Positions 8,522-16,684 are shown, counted from the stretch's first letter. The stretch is 33,764 bases of DNA from Candidatus Parcubacteria bacterium (GCA_009691505.1 SICJ01000004.1:1-33764); one strand, 5' to 3'. Program-made: numbers and translations. The notes: a model not told the origin generated them from the sequence alone.

Positions 8522-10378
8522 TTAAGCGCCCAGTATTTTACGCAAAACGTCTTCTGGAACTTCTTTGAGATTTTCTTTTGCCTCTGCTTTTTGTGTTTCT
8601 TTGGCTGATTCTTTTACTGTCTCAGTTTTCAACGGATTTACAACTCGCTCTGGAACAAGTTTTTCATTTTTACTTTTATCTACGATTGAAGCGAGAGCCT
8701 GTTTCAAGCTAAATAGATTTTCTTTCGATGGAACTTTTGCGTCTGGTGTGCGGGAATTTTCTTTTGGTTTTAGTGACTGCAAAGAAATACTTTGTGGTTT
8801 TGTTTCTATCTTTCCATCCCCCGCTACTTTTATAGTCTCAAATGGATTACTTTGTGGGGGCATTTTGGGCATGTCGTTCTTTCTCGGTTTTAAATCTGAG
8901 GCAGATTTCATAGGTTCAGCTTGCGGAGTTTTTTTAGGCTGAGCTGTAGTGTGTGGTGTTTTAGTGTGGGGTGCTGAGTCCGTGCGTTTTGGTTGTGCAA
9001 ATTGATTTGGAACTACTGCTTGTTGTCTGTTGTCTCCTGCAAAATTTTTAGACCCAAACGTCGGCGCAGAGCTTGCGACTTGTCTTGAGTTTATTGGCTG
9101 ATGCCATGCTTTTATTTCTGCTTCTACTTCTTCTTTTGGGTGCGTAAACATAAGCCTAGAGTTTTCAAGAATTTCCTTTCTATATGTAGTTTCCTGTTTC
9201 GCTATTGGTGGTAGACTTGTCGCAGAAAAAGGCGACGACGCCACACCGTCTATCATCAGCTTTAGATAAATTTGCACGAAACCAAGGTTTACCAAATCTT
9301 CTGCAGTAAATGTCGGCATAAATTCTTTCTCCAAAACTTCAGCATCAAAAGCACCGACACGAAAGACAATCATTGTGCCCACGTTACCAAAGACAGCGTC
9401 GCGCACCTCCTCCGACATTTGCTCTATATATTGATGCGCGACCGTTAGATTGAGTTTATATTTTCTTGCCTCAGAGAGAATGTCGGCGAAAGATTCATTT
9501 GCAAAAGACTGAAATTCATCCACGTACAGATAAAATTGTGGCAAAGACTGAAGTACTTTTTCGCTCACATCCGCGCGAGACATCGCACCAAGATATATTT
9601 TTGTAATAAGCATACTCCCAAGAAGGTTGGCATTGGCTTCGCCCACAAGACCTTTTGAAAGATTGATGATAAGAATTTTTCTATCATCCATTACTTTACG
9701 AATATCAAAAGTGGATTTTGTTTGACCAACTATGTTTCGGACGAGAGGATTAGATACAAACTGTCCGATTTTGTTTTGAATCGCCGCGCCCGCTTCTTGC
9801 ATATATCTTTCTCCATATTTTTCAAACTCATCAACCCAAAAAGATTTTACTGAAGGATCAGAAACATTTGCTACTACTTTTTTACGGTAATCTTTGTCGG
9901 AAAGCATTCTGTTTACACCTATAATCGTAGAATCTGGATACTCCAAAAGAGCAAGTAAAATATTATTTAAAATATATTCCATTCGTGCAGACCACATATC
10001 TACCCAGATCTTTTTAAACGAACTCATAAGACCGTTTGCGACGAGATGGCGTTTTGATGGACCAACGTCTTCCATTACGTTAAAAGAAATAGGATGCTCA
10101 GTATCAAACGGTGCAAAATATATTACATCTTTTATACGCTCGGCAGGAACATATTCCAAAAGAAGGTCGGCAGTTTTTCCGTGCGGGTCAATAAAAGCCA
10201 TTCCTTCGCCATTTTTAATATCCTGCACTGCCATATTTTCAAGCAGAGTAGATTTTCCCATACCTGTTTTTCCAATAACATAGACATGCTTAGTTCGGTC
10301 TTTAGACTTTATACCAAACGGGATTTTTTTGTTTCGTGCATCAGTTTGCGCGAAATATGTGACAGCGTCAGGATTCAT
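8522..10378 (-). CDS. VirD4/TraG-like DNA-translocation ATPase with disordered tail
   Basis: 618 residues. Walker A is GKTGMGKST at 36-44, DPHGK follows at 64-68, and Walker B is YLYVDEFQSF at about 283-292. The arrangement (ATPase, TraM-recognition-like region at about 270-390) matches type IV secretion coupling proteins or HerA/DUF87-like pumps that are widespread in CPR genomes. No N-terminal membrane helices are visible, unlike classical VirD4. From about residue 430 on, the protein is a low-complexity Lys/Pro/Ala/Gln-rich tail. It heads the glycan operon and has its own promoter. No other conjugation gene is in the window, so the role may be DNA uptake, pilus-linked transport or chromosome handling. 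Confidence 0.8.
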   Translation of the reverse strand: MNPDAVTYFAQTDARNKKIPFGIKSKDRTKHVYVIGKTGMGKSTLLENMAVQDIKNGEGMAFIDPHGKTADLLLEYVPAERIKDVIYFAPFDTEHPISFNVMEDVGPSKRHLVANGLMSSFKKIWVDMWSARMEYILNNILLALLEYPDSTIIGVNRMLSDKDYRKKVVANVSDPSVKSFWVDEFEKYGERYMQEAGAAIQNKIGQFVSNPLVRNIVGQTKSTFDIRKVMDDRKILIINLSKGLVGEANANLLGSMLITKIYLGAMSRADVSEKVLQSLPQFYLYVDEFQSFANESFADILSEARKYKLNLTVAHQYIEQMSEEVRDAVFGNVGTMIVFRVGAFDAEVLEKEFMPTFTAEDLVNLGFVQIYLKLMIDGVASSPFSATSLPPIAKQETTYRKEILENSRLMFTHPKEEVEAEIKAWHQPINSRQVASSAPTFGSKNFAGDNRQQAVVPNQFAQPKRTDSAPHTKTPHTTAQPKKTPQAEPMKSASDLKPRKNDMPKMPPQSNPFETIKVAGDGKIETKPQSISLQSLKPKENSRTPDAKVPSKENLFSLKQALASIVDKSKNEKLVPERVVNPLKTETVKESAKETQKAEAKENLKEVPEDVLRKILGA

Positions 10379-10395
10379 TTTTCTATTTTAACATC

Positions 10396-10424
10396 ATTAT
10401 ACCACCGAAATCTAATTCTTTAAA
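10396..10424 (-). promoter_or_regulatory. Promoter of the ATPase/glycan operon
   Basis: Reading on the minus strand, TTTAAA (10424-10419) is followed by 17 nt and a perfect TATAAT (10401-10396). The expected start lies near 10389, giving a leader of only about 11 nt before the ATG at 10378, with no Shine-Dalgarno. The promoter sits across the 3' end of the DUF4015 gene. Confidence 0.6.
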
Positions 10425-11674
10425 AGTGCGCCGACGGTGTATTTATTGCTAGGACTCCAAATCATCCAAGACTGAACACCCGCATCATAGCTCGCTTTTA
10501 TTTGTGCTTTTACTTCTGGAATATCATAGTTGCCACCATAATCAAAATCTTGAATCCATGTGCGGAGTTTTTTTGCAGAACCGCCTTTATACCAAGAAGG
10601 TGGATTAAATTTTGGCGTAGTAACGGCGATTGTAGAGGTGGCTGTTGTCGTGGCGTTTTTGTTTGCAATAAGCAAATCTAAAGCGTTGGCTTTTTTCACA
10701 GCACCAGACATTGCAAAATGGACTACTTCATATACATAATCATCTGGGTTTGCCCAACCATTAAAATTTTTAGGATAATGAGATGGGTAGACCATTGGTA
10801 CAACAAAATCAAAATATGGTAGAACGTTTTCAAGCACCTGACCAATATTTAAATCGTCATTACTTGTCGTAGTCATTCCAAAGAAATCAGCAGAGGTTTT
10901 TAGTCCAGTATCTTTTAGCTCATCGTGCAAATATGCAAAAAATTCTTTTAGAACTTCGGGCTTTGGTCTCCCATCAGAGTGAACATAAAGAGCGTCTTCC
11001 ATCTTTCCATCAGAAGGAAATCGTACATAATCAAAATTAACCTCATCAAAACCTATCGCATAAGCTTCTTTTGCAATTGAAGATATATAATTCCAATATT
11101 CTTTTGCACCAACATCTATAAAACCCAAACCTTTAAAATCTTTCCACGGCAAACCCGTAGACCTACTCTGTACAGCAAGATCTGGACGAAGTTTTACAAA
11201 AAATGGATCCTGAAAAACAGCCATGCGTCCTATAACATATATATTTTTACTGTGAAGATATTCTACAAACTCCGCCATATCACTTGCTCCACAGGTCGGC
11301 GAAATGGACGGGGAAAGTTTTGAATCTTTCACATCAAATGCGAGTCGCCCTGTGTAATCTTTTATGTCAATAATAATAGAATTGACCTCCGTTTCATCAG
11401 CTATTTTTACCAAACTTTCTCTAAAAGGTTTTGTGCCAACGACACACTGTGTCATATATATTACCTTGAGCGGTTCTGGTGTTGTAATATGTGTCACCTT
11501 TTTTTCTGGGACAATGGTCACGGGTAGAGTGCTAGTATTTTTCTGCGACACATCATATACAGCACTATAATTATCTGAAAAAAAAGATGAGGCTAAAAAA
11601 TATAAAACAAAAAATAATCCAACGCACAGCACCGTGATAGACAAATGTTTTCGTATCTTTTTTGATATGGACAT
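10412..11674 (-). CDS. Putative glycoside hydrolase, DUF4015/PF13200-like
   Basis: About 420 residues: a cytoplasmic N-tail (SISKKIRKHL), one signal-anchor helix, a Thr/Pro-rich linker, then a TIM-barrel-like domain. Diagnostic stretches are SIIIDIKDYTGRLAFDV, IYVIGRMAVFQDPFF, EVNFDYVRFPSDG (FDYVRFPSDG is a hallmark of this family), VVPMVYPSHYP, and VQSWMIWSPSNKY near the end. The family is thought to act on extracellular polysaccharide or peptidoglycan, but no enzyme activity is established to my knowledge. An upstream start at 11707 would overlap the preceding gene; ATG 11674 lies right after that gene's stop, so I prefer it. Confidence 0.8.
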   Translation of the reverse strand: MSISKKIRKHLSITVLCVGLFFVLYFLASSFFSDNYSAVYDVSQKNTSTLPVTIVPEKKVTHITTPEPLKVIYMTQCVVGTKPFRESLVKIADETEVNSIIIDIKDYTGRLAFDVKDSKLSPSISPTCGASDMAEFVEYLHSKNIYVIGRMAVFQDPFFVKLRPDLAVQSRSTGLPWKDFKGLGFIDVGAKEYWNYISSIAKEAYAIGFDEVNFDYVRFPSDGKMEDALYVHSDGRPKPEVLKEFFAYLHDELKDTGLKTSADFFGMTTTSNDDLNIGQVLENVLPYFDFVVPMVYPSHYPKNFNGWANPDDYVYEVVHFAMSGAVKKANALDLLIANKNATTTATSTIAVTTPKFNPPSWYKGGSAKKLRTWIQDFDYGGNYDIPEVKAQIKASYDAGVQSWMIWSPSNKYTVGALLKN

Positions 11675-11675
11675 C

Positions 11676-11957
11676 TTAAGGTTGCATAATCTCTTCTCTT
11701 GCTTCAATTTCTTCTTTTTGTTCTTCTACAAAAACCGCCGGCACGCTCTCTAGGTAGACTTCGTTTTGACGGGTCTTTCTGGTGACGCTTCTATGAACTG
11801 TCCTTTTATGACGTGCGAGCATAAATGAAAGGGTAGAAATTGCTAATCCAGATATAACATAAATCACTGTATCATAAGGAGGAGGAAAGCCACCATAAAG
11901 TGCTATAAAAACTATCCATAAACCAAGAATTAAAATGAGACGATTTTTTGTAAACAT
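11676..11957 (-). CDS. Small two-helix membrane protein
   Basis: 93 residues. Two hydrophobic helices, about 7-24 and 29-47, are separated by a short Gly/Pro turn (GGFPPPYDT). They are followed by a basic stretch (ARHKRTVHRSVTRKTRQ) and an acidic tail (EEQKEEIEAREE). It sits between murC (8 nt upstream) and the DUF4015 gene and is presumably co-transcribed with both. I do not recognise a family. The charge-split cytoplasmic tail suggests a membrane anchor with a binding partner, but that is speculation. Confidence 0.65.
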   Translation of the reverse strand: MFTKNRLILILGLWIVFIALYGGFPPPYDTVIYVISGLAISTLSFMLARHKRTVHRSVTRKTRQNEVYLESVPAVFVEEQKEEIEAREEIMQP

Positions 11958-11965
11958 ATAAAAGA

Positions 11966-13234
11966 TTATAACAATAAATCTACAATGCTACCAATATCCC
12001 CTGCTCCCATAATTACAATGACATCATTTTCTCCAGCGATAGCAAGAGCTTTTGCGATATCTTCAAATTTTTCATAAAAAATCACATTACCTTTATGACT
12101 AGAAAGCACTTTTTCTGCGACGATTTCGGATGAAATAGATGCATCAAATGGCTCACGCGCCGCGTAAATAGGTGCGAGAAAAACATTGTCGGCATCTTTA
12201 AAGGCCTCAGCAAAATGCTCCAAATGATCTTTTGTCCTGCTATATAAATGTGGCTGGAAAATCGCAGTGATTTTTTTCTGTGGAAACATTTCCCGTGTCA
12301 TAGCTAAAGTCGCGATGACTTCTGTAGGATGATGAGCATAATCGTTATAAACCATCGCACCTCGCGCAGTTTTTCCTTTAAATTCAAAACGTCGCCATGT
12401 GCCTTTAAAAGTGTTGAGCGAGTTTATTATTTTTTCTTCCGAAACTCCTAGAATACTTGCTACTGTAAAAGCTGCCCGCGCATTTTTTTTATTATGTTCA
12501 CCAGCTAAGTTAATCTCCCCACCTTTTTTTATCAAAGAATAGTCATGAATTTTGCAAGATAAATTTTCTACGACAGGAGCGATGTTTTTGTCGTTTGGTG
12601 CACAGACTAAATGATCTTCTGTGCCGAGTCGCTCTGCGAGCTCACGAAAAGCAGACTGAATATCTGTTATGTCTTTGTAATAATCCAAATGATCAGCATC
12701 AATATTTGTGATTACCCAAATGTTTGGTTTTATATTTAAAAAAGCACGTTTGTATTCACACGCTTCAACCACAAAATATTTGCTTTTCCCTGCGATAAAA
12801 TTGCTCTTCTCATCTGAAAGCAGACTTCCCACAATCACAGTCGGGTCTAGCTCTGCGTCAATCAAAATTTTTGCAATCATCGCCGTAGTCGTTGTTTTTC
12901 CATGAGTGCCAGACACAGCAATCGTATATTTTTCTTTTGTGATAATGCCGAGCATTTCTGGATATGAATACGCAGGTATGCCGAGCTCTTTTGCACGCAT
13001 AAGCTCTGGATTATTTTCTGATATCGCTGGCGTATAAATTACAAGTTCGGTGTCCTGTGAAATATTTGATGCTTGAGGTGTATACAAAATTTTTGCGCCG
13101 AGTTTTTCTAGCTCGCTTGTAATAATAGATTTTGATAAGTCAGAGCCGGTAACAATTTTACCTTCGAGCAAAAACATCCGCGCAATAGCCGACACGCCTA
13201 TTCCTCCAATCCCTATAAAATGAAAACGTTTCAT
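11966..13234 (-). CDS. murC: UDP-N-acetylmuramate--L-alanine ligase MurC
   Basis: Catalyses ATP-dependent addition of L-Ala to UDP-MurNAc, the first amino acid step of cytoplasmic peptidoglycan precursor synthesis. From the chosen start the protein has 422 residues. The N-terminal Rossmann domain starts with HFIGIGGIGVSAIARMF; then come TGSDLSKS, the ATP loop SGTHGKTTTT (about 108-117), NIDADHLDYY, GEHNKKNARAA and the C-terminal domain with YNDYAHHPTEV. An in-frame extension to 13303 exists, but the family start and the promoter position favour ATG 13234-13232. The -10 box ends 7 nt before the ATG, implying a leaderless message. Slightly shorter than the E. coli enzyme. Confidence 0.95.
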   Translation of the reverse strand: MKRFHFIGIGGIGVSAIARMFLLEGKIVTGSDLSKSIITSELEKLGAKILYTPQASNISQDTELVIYTPAISENNPELMRAKELGIPAYSYPEMLGIITKEKYTIAVSGTHGKTTTTAMIAKILIDAELDPTVIVGSLLSDEKSNFIAGKSKYFVVEACEYKRAFLNIKPNIWVITNIDADHLDYYKDITDIQSAFRELAERLGTEDHLVCAPNDKNIAPVVENLSCKIHDYSLIKKGGEINLAGEHNKKNARAAFTVASILGVSEEKIINSLNTFKGTWRRFEFKGKTARGAMVYNDYAHHPTEVIATLAMTREMFPQKKITAIFQPHLYSRTKDHLEHFAEAFKDADNVFLAPIYAAREPFDASISSEIVAEKVLSSHKGNVIFYEKFEDIAKALAIAGENDVIVIMGAGDIGSIVDLLL

Positions 13235-13241
13235 AAATCCT

Positions 13242-13270
13242 ATAATACTCGTAAATGCCAAAGTGAACAA
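13242..13270 (-). promoter_or_regulatory. murC promoter, leaderless geometry
   Basis: On the minus strand, TTGTTC (13270-13265), a 17-nt spacer and TATTAT (13247-13242). Only 7 nt separate the -10 box from the ATG at 13234, so transcription should start at or next to the A of the start codon. An AGGA lies inside those 7 nt but would not be within the transcript. Confidence 0.5.
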
Positions 13271-13292
13271 TATCCACAGTTTATTTTTTAAA

Positions 13293-13321
13293 TTGACACG
13301 CAAAACTTTAAGATGTAATGT
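13293..13321 (+). promoter_or_regulatory. Promoter of the laccase-like gene
   Basis: TTGACA (13293-13298), a 17-nt spacer and TAATGT (13316-13321). The in-frame ATG at 13318 lies inside the -10 box and so cannot be the start. Transcription from about 13328 gives a ~60-nt leader that begins with GGAGGAG and contains a 7-codon ORF (MYLNNTI, 13343-13366). Confidence 0.6.
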
Positions 13322-13389
13322 TTTGGAGGAGTAGTCTTGTAAATGTACCTAAACAACACGATCTGAAAAGATCAGAAAGAGCGGTCAAA

Positions 13390-14346
13390 ATGCACCAGTC
13401 AAACGTTACTGCGGGAAGAGTTATTGGATGTAAGCCTTTCAATCCCTTCAAAAATTTGGGTGAAATTGACGGTGCCAAAATCATGCTGTTTGGAACAGCA
13501 GGTGGCAACTTCAAAATGAATAGGGTGGGTGATCCATACTGTCCCATTGAAGATAATGCAAAAAATAGGGAGATCTTCCATTTCATAGCACACACTGCAA
13601 ATCATCACGGCGTTGGAAAGATGTTTTTCCCAAGACCTGAGAAATTCAACGCAGTGATCGCTTCGCCAGACCACAAAGAGTGGCGGGAAATTGTTGTGGC
13701 AAACAGCGGTGTCACAATCTTGCGTGGACCATTTTGTGACGGTGCAATCATCAAGCAAGGAGAAGGAGTGTGTCTCACGTCAGGCGGATGTCCGACAGTC
13801 TTTTTCTACGACAGTGAAACGAGAGTGGGGATCGTAACTCATGCGGGTCGCGACTGCCTCTTTGATCGCAATATGGCAATTCATGGAAAAGCAACGCCTT
13901 GTCGTTTGGACAGCGTCATCAGGACTGGTGTTTCTAGTCTATGTGAGAAAATGATGAGGTACGGCGAAGGACCGAGTATTCCAAAAATCAAAGTCTTCAT
14001 CACCTGCGGAATTGCAGGGACTCACTTCATTCATTCACTGCAAGACCCAAATCACGGGCATGGAAACTTGGCGATAAAAGACCATCTTCACAAGAAGTGG
14101 CTCGACGATTCGTATTGGGTCGGCGATGAGCTGTGGCTAAATCGACTCATCACACTTCAGTGCGCCAGGATGGGAATTTTGCCAGAAAACATAGTGTGCG
14201 ATGGAATCGACACTTATGCGGACTGCGATTACCAAACTGACAAACTTATGTGGCATGACAATGTGCGGGATACCAAGAGCCAAAAACTCGCAGGTGTCCA
14301 TCCGATTGTTACGCCACGCAACCTTGTTATGGTTTGCATCCCATAA
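13390..14346 (+). CDS. Divergent YlmD/YfiH/LACC1-family (polyphenol oxidase, 'laccase domain') protein
   Basis: 318 residues from ATG 13390. The central region DGAIIKQGEGVCLTSGGC, then PTVFFYDSETRVGIVTHAGR, aligns by eye with the family core (TADC-P-V-x-x-D ... AAHAGWRG). The metal-ligand Cys and following His are kept, but the usual Asp of TADC is Gly and HAGWRG has become HAGRD. The end (GILPENIVCDGIDTYADCD, then VRDTKSQ) resembles the family C-terminus. Characterised members act as purine nucleoside phosphorylase/deaminase-like enzymes. Whether this one does is uncertain. Transcribed alone, divergently from murC, with its own promoter and a strong terminator. It is more G/C-rich than its neighbours. 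Confidence 0.65.
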   Translation: MHQSNVTAGRVIGCKPFNPFKNLGEIDGAKIMLFGTAGGNFKMNRVGDPYCPIEDNAKNREIFHFIAHTANHHGVGKMFFPRPEKFNAVIASPDHKEWREIVVANSGVTILRGPFCDGAIIKQGEGVCLTSGGCPTVFFYDSETRVGIVTHAGRDCLFDRNMAIHGKATPCRLDSVIRTGVSSLCEKMMRYGEGPSIPKIKVFITCGIAGTHFIHSLQDPNHGHGNLAIKDHLHKKWLDDSYWVGDELWLNRLITLQCARMGILPENIVCDGIDTYADCDYQTDKLMWHDNVRDTKSQKLAGVHPIVTPRNLVMVCIP

Positions 14347-14371
14347 AATGGACGAGTCAAGTGATGTAAGT

Positions 14372-14418
14372 GCGCGCGGGTCTCCTAGACCCGCGCGCTT
14401 TCATTTTTATTTTATTTT
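14372..14418 (+). terminator. Rho-independent terminator of the laccase-like gene
   Basis: A perfect 12-bp stem (14372-14383 with 14387-14398, GCGCGCGGGTCT and its complement) and a 3-nt loop, followed on the plus strand by a T-rich tract. It lies 25 nt after the stop codon. The minus-strand side has no T tract, so it acts mainly on plus-strand transcripts and insulates the convergent murD gene. Confidence 0.88.
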
Positions 14419-15831
14419 TTTAAGCGATGATTTCGGCTTTTTATTTTTAGTCTTCTTTGATACCGCAACTTGTTCCGTTTTAAAATTTTTCACAATCTTA
14501 TTAAACTGATCTCCTCTATCATATTCATTTACAAACATTCCAAAAGAAGCAAACCCCGGACTAAGCAAAATACTGTCACCTTCGCGCGCATAGAAAAAAG
14601 CTTGCGTAAAAGCATCGGTCAAATCTTTTGCTTCTATTATATGCACGTCGCGTAACGCATACATATCTGCTTTTATTTTTTCCGTACCGGTCGTGCCTTT
14701 TCCAGAAAGTAAAACGACGGTCGTCGCAAAATCTGGAATGCGTTTTAGCGCCCCCGACATATCCATATTTTTATCCGCACCACCCATGATTAATACAATA
14801 TTTTTTTTGTCACCTAGAGCGTTGAGTGCCACTAAAAGCGTATCTGGAGAAGTAGAATTGGTATCGTTGTAGACATCAATCCCGTTTATGGTGCGGACAA
14901 GCTCAAGTCGCCCAGCGATACTTTTAAAGTTTGTTAATGCTTCTTTTATGACACCTTCTTTTATTTGTAGAATGTTTCCGACCGCAAATGCCAGCTCAGC
15001 ATTTTTTTTATTGTGCTCGCCTTTTATATAAAGTTGCCACGAGTCAGGAATGGAAAGCGGTTTCATAAAATGACTTTTGAGCGCTGGATATTTTGCTTGA
15101 ATTTTTTTGAGCATTATTGTCGGCGCGACTAAATAATCACTCGACGTTTGATTTGAGAAAATATATGCTTTGTCATTCCAATACGCTTCACGATTGTTAT
15201 TGTAATAGTCGAGATGGTCGTCCATAAAATTAGTGAACACGCTGATGCGCGGACTTATCTTTGCTTCACCAAAGCCTTGAAGTTGCCAAGAAGAAAGCTC
15301 TAGAACAACCATATCGCCAGCTTTTACTTTTTTCAAAAGTGGAAGCGTAGCGAGTCCGCGAAGATTTCCGCCAAGCAAAATTTTGTGTTTCCATCCGAGT
15401 TTTTTCTTTGCATGTAAAAGCATTTCGTAAATAAGCATGGTCGTTGTGCTCTTTCCGTGTGAACCCGTCACGCCAATAATCATTACTTCTGGCGCAAGTT
15501 TTACAAAAAGCGACTCGTCCATTTCTATTGGAATGTTTTGAGAACGCGCAACTTCAATAAAAGAAGAGTCTAGGGACACGCCTGCTGATTTTAAAATCAT
15601 GTCGCGGTCGCGAAAATCCTCCAAACGATGTTCGCCGAGGACATATTTTATTTTTCTATATTTTTTAAGTTTTTTTAGGGTCGGAGCAAGTTGTTCTGCA
15701 CTTTTCAAATCTGTCACTATCAAATCCGCCCCGCATCCAGCCAAAAACTCTACATCAGCAAGTCCTCGCCCGAGAAGACCGAGCCCCATGACGGTGATTT
15801 TTTTATTTTTAAAATATTCTTTGTGGGTCAT
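14407..15831 (-). CDS. murD: UDP-N-acetylmuramoyl-L-alanine--D-glutamate ligase MurD
   Basis: Adds D-Glu to UDP-MurNAc-L-Ala in the cytoplasm, the step after MurC. 474 residues. N-terminal domain with KITVMGLGLLGRGLADV, ATP-binding loop GVTGSHGKSTTT (about 120-131), LELSSWQLQG, FTNFMDDHLDYY, GEHNKKNAELA, NDTNSTSPDTLL, and the MurD-type C-terminus LLSPGFASFGMFVNEYDRGD. The last ~25 residues are a Lys-rich extension (SKKTKNKKPKSSLKKIK) beyond the usual end. The start is 38 nt downstream of tRNA-Ile on the same strand, and no Shine-Dalgarno is seen, so it may be read from the tRNA promoter. The gene is separated from murC only by the laccase-like gene. Confidence 0.93.
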   Translation of the reverse strand: MTHKEYFKNKKITVMGLGLLGRGLADVEFLAGCGADLIVTDLKSAEQLAPTLKKLKKYRKIKYVLGEHRLEDFRDRDMILKSAGVSLDSSFIEVARSQNIPIEMDESLFVKLAPEVMIIGVTGSHGKSTTTMLIYEMLLHAKKKLGWKHKILLGGNLRGLATLPLLKKVKAGDMVVLELSSWQLQGFGEAKISPRISVFTNFMDDHLDYYNNNREAYWNDKAYIFSNQTSSDYLVAPTIMLKKIQAKYPALKSHFMKPLSIPDSWQLYIKGEHNKKNAELAFAVGNILQIKEGVIKEALTNFKSIAGRLELVRTINGIDVYNDTNSTSPDTLLVALNALGDKKNIVLIMGGADKNMDMSGALKRIPDFATTVVLLSGKGTTGTEKIKADMYALRDVHIIEAKDLTDAFTQAFFYAREGDSILLSPGFASFGMFVNEYDRGDQFNKIVKNFKTEQVAVSKKTKNKKPKSSLKKIK

Positions 15832-15869
15832 TTTTTATGGAGAACAAGCGTATCTCAAATCTTAAACGG

Positions 15870-15942
15870 TGCGCGCACTAGGGGTCGAACCTAGGACCTT
15901 TCGAGTATCAGTCGAATGCTCTACCAACTGAGCTATGCGCGC
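15870..15942 (-). tRNA. tRNA-Ile (anticodon GAU)
   Basis: A 73-nt cloverleaf on the minus strand: acceptor GCGCGCA pairs with TGCGCGC, the D arm has AGTTGGTAGA, the anticodon stem TTCGA/TCGAA encloses CTGATAC (anticodon GAT), and the T arm contains TTCGACC. The discriminator is A; the next bases are CCG, so CCA is not encoded and must be added. A weak promoter (TTGTGT-17-TAGATT) may lie just upstream. It lies about 0.9 kb downstream of 16S on the same strand. Confidence 0.95.
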
Positions 15943-15992
15943 AAGTGCATAAAATCTAACAAAAATCACGTCATAACACAAGATTCACTTAT

Positions 15993-16030
15993 ATAAATAA
16001 AAACCCCACCAGTTCTAAAAACCTGGGGGG
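15993..16030 (-). terminator. Terminator of the lysozyme-like gene
   Basis: Just after the stop at 16042, on the minus strand, CCCCCCAG and CTGGTGGGG form an imperfect stem, followed by TTTTTATTTATAT. The structure is a typical intrinsic terminator with a small bulge, and it separates this gene from tRNA-Ile. Confidence 0.7.
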
Positions 16031-16041
16031 ATTTCTGACAT

Positions 16042-16524
16042 TCAATTTTTCTTAAGCACATTTTCAACTTTCTTCCAGTACTGAACAGTACTGGCTTTTT
16101 TAAACCCTTTTGGCCCACCATTCCAAATCCGCGACCTGTCTTCGTCCGTGACTTCCCTGCCGATACGCTTTTTCGTGGCATACAACGACAAATACTTTTC
16201 ACAGATTTCAATTGACAGTGTGCGATTTCCAAGACAGTCTTGCGCACTATATTTAGTGCCGAAAGCACGATTGACGTCCTCCACACATGGCTGACGTATC
16301 TGCAGGCACCCATATGCCTTGCAAGTCAGCTCCACATCACCTATGGCGTTGTCATCCCCTTGTGACTCTACTTGGATAAGCGCCGAAATCAAGCGGTCAA
16401 TATTGACCACTTCCCGCTTGGCTTGCTCAGTAGCAAAAATCGGAGTCACTGTAAAAGTCGCGCAAAGTAGTGAGACGAAAGCCCAAAAAACCAAGATGAC
16501 AATCTGCTTGTTTCCCTTGTTCAT
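16042..16524 (-). CDS. Secreted lysozyme-like / SLT-type protein
   Basis: 160 residues. The first ~30 (NKGNKQIVILVFWAFVSLLC.. to about IFA) form a signal peptide. The mature part resembles a lysozyme-like transglycosylase fold: DRLISALIQVESQGDDNAIG, in which the Glu of VES is the likely catalytic acid, then AYGCLQIRQPCVEDVNRAFG and, later, a WNGGPKG segment. Several Cys (LTCKAYGC, QPC, DCL, EIC) could form disulfides outside the cell. It should cleave or remodel peptidoglycan, its own or a host's. It is monocistronic, with a strong promoter, a ~70-nt leader and a GGAG Shine-Dalgarno-like box, unlike most genes here. The fold is inferred; activity is not demonstrated. Confidence 0.68.
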   Translation of the reverse strand: MNKGNKQIVILVFWAFVSLLCATFTVTPIFATEQAKREVVNIDRLISALIQVESQGDDNAIGDVELTCKAYGCLQIRQPCVEDVNRAFGTKYSAQDCLGNRTLSIEICEKYLSLYATKKRIGREVTDEDRSRIWNGGPKGFKKASTVQYWKKVENVLKKN

Positions 16525-16602
16525 AACTTAATCTCCATGAACTTCCTGAATGATAAAATATATCGCACAGCACAAGCTATGCAACCATCAGGTCTATATA
16601 AA

Positions 16603-16631
16603 ATATTATCATAGAAGTGATATATTGTCAA
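16603..16631 (-). promoter_or_regulatory. Consensus promoter of the lysozyme-like gene
   Basis: Minus strand: a perfect TTGACA (16631-16626), a 17-nt spacer and TAATAT (16608-16603). It gives a leader of about 70 nt, with GGAG 9 nt before the ATG at 16524. It sits between the 16S terminator and the gene. Confidence 0.8.
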
Positions 16632-16646
16632 TGGTTACGTAACAAA

Positions 16647-16678
16647 CAAAAATCACAGGCACGTGCCTGTGATTTTTG
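16647..16678 (-). terminator. 32-nt perfect palindrome, probable 16S terminator
   Basis: Two 16-nt arms (CAAAAATCACAGGCAC and its exact complement) without a loop, with A5/T5 at the ends. In RNA the middle bases would open to a small loop. It lies ~150 nt past the 16S 3' end and just outside the pre-16S processing stem, and ends in a T-rich tract on the minus strand. Confidence 0.7.
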
Positions 16679-16684
16679 TATAAC

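Noticed and set aside
13318-13389. Upstream ATG start for the laccase-like gene
   Set aside because: The ATG lies inside the -10 box (TAATGT), so it would not be in the transcript.
13399-13758. Minus-strand ORF opposite the laccase-like gene
   Set aside because: The plus-strand frame has family motifs, promoter and terminator; the antisense frame has none.
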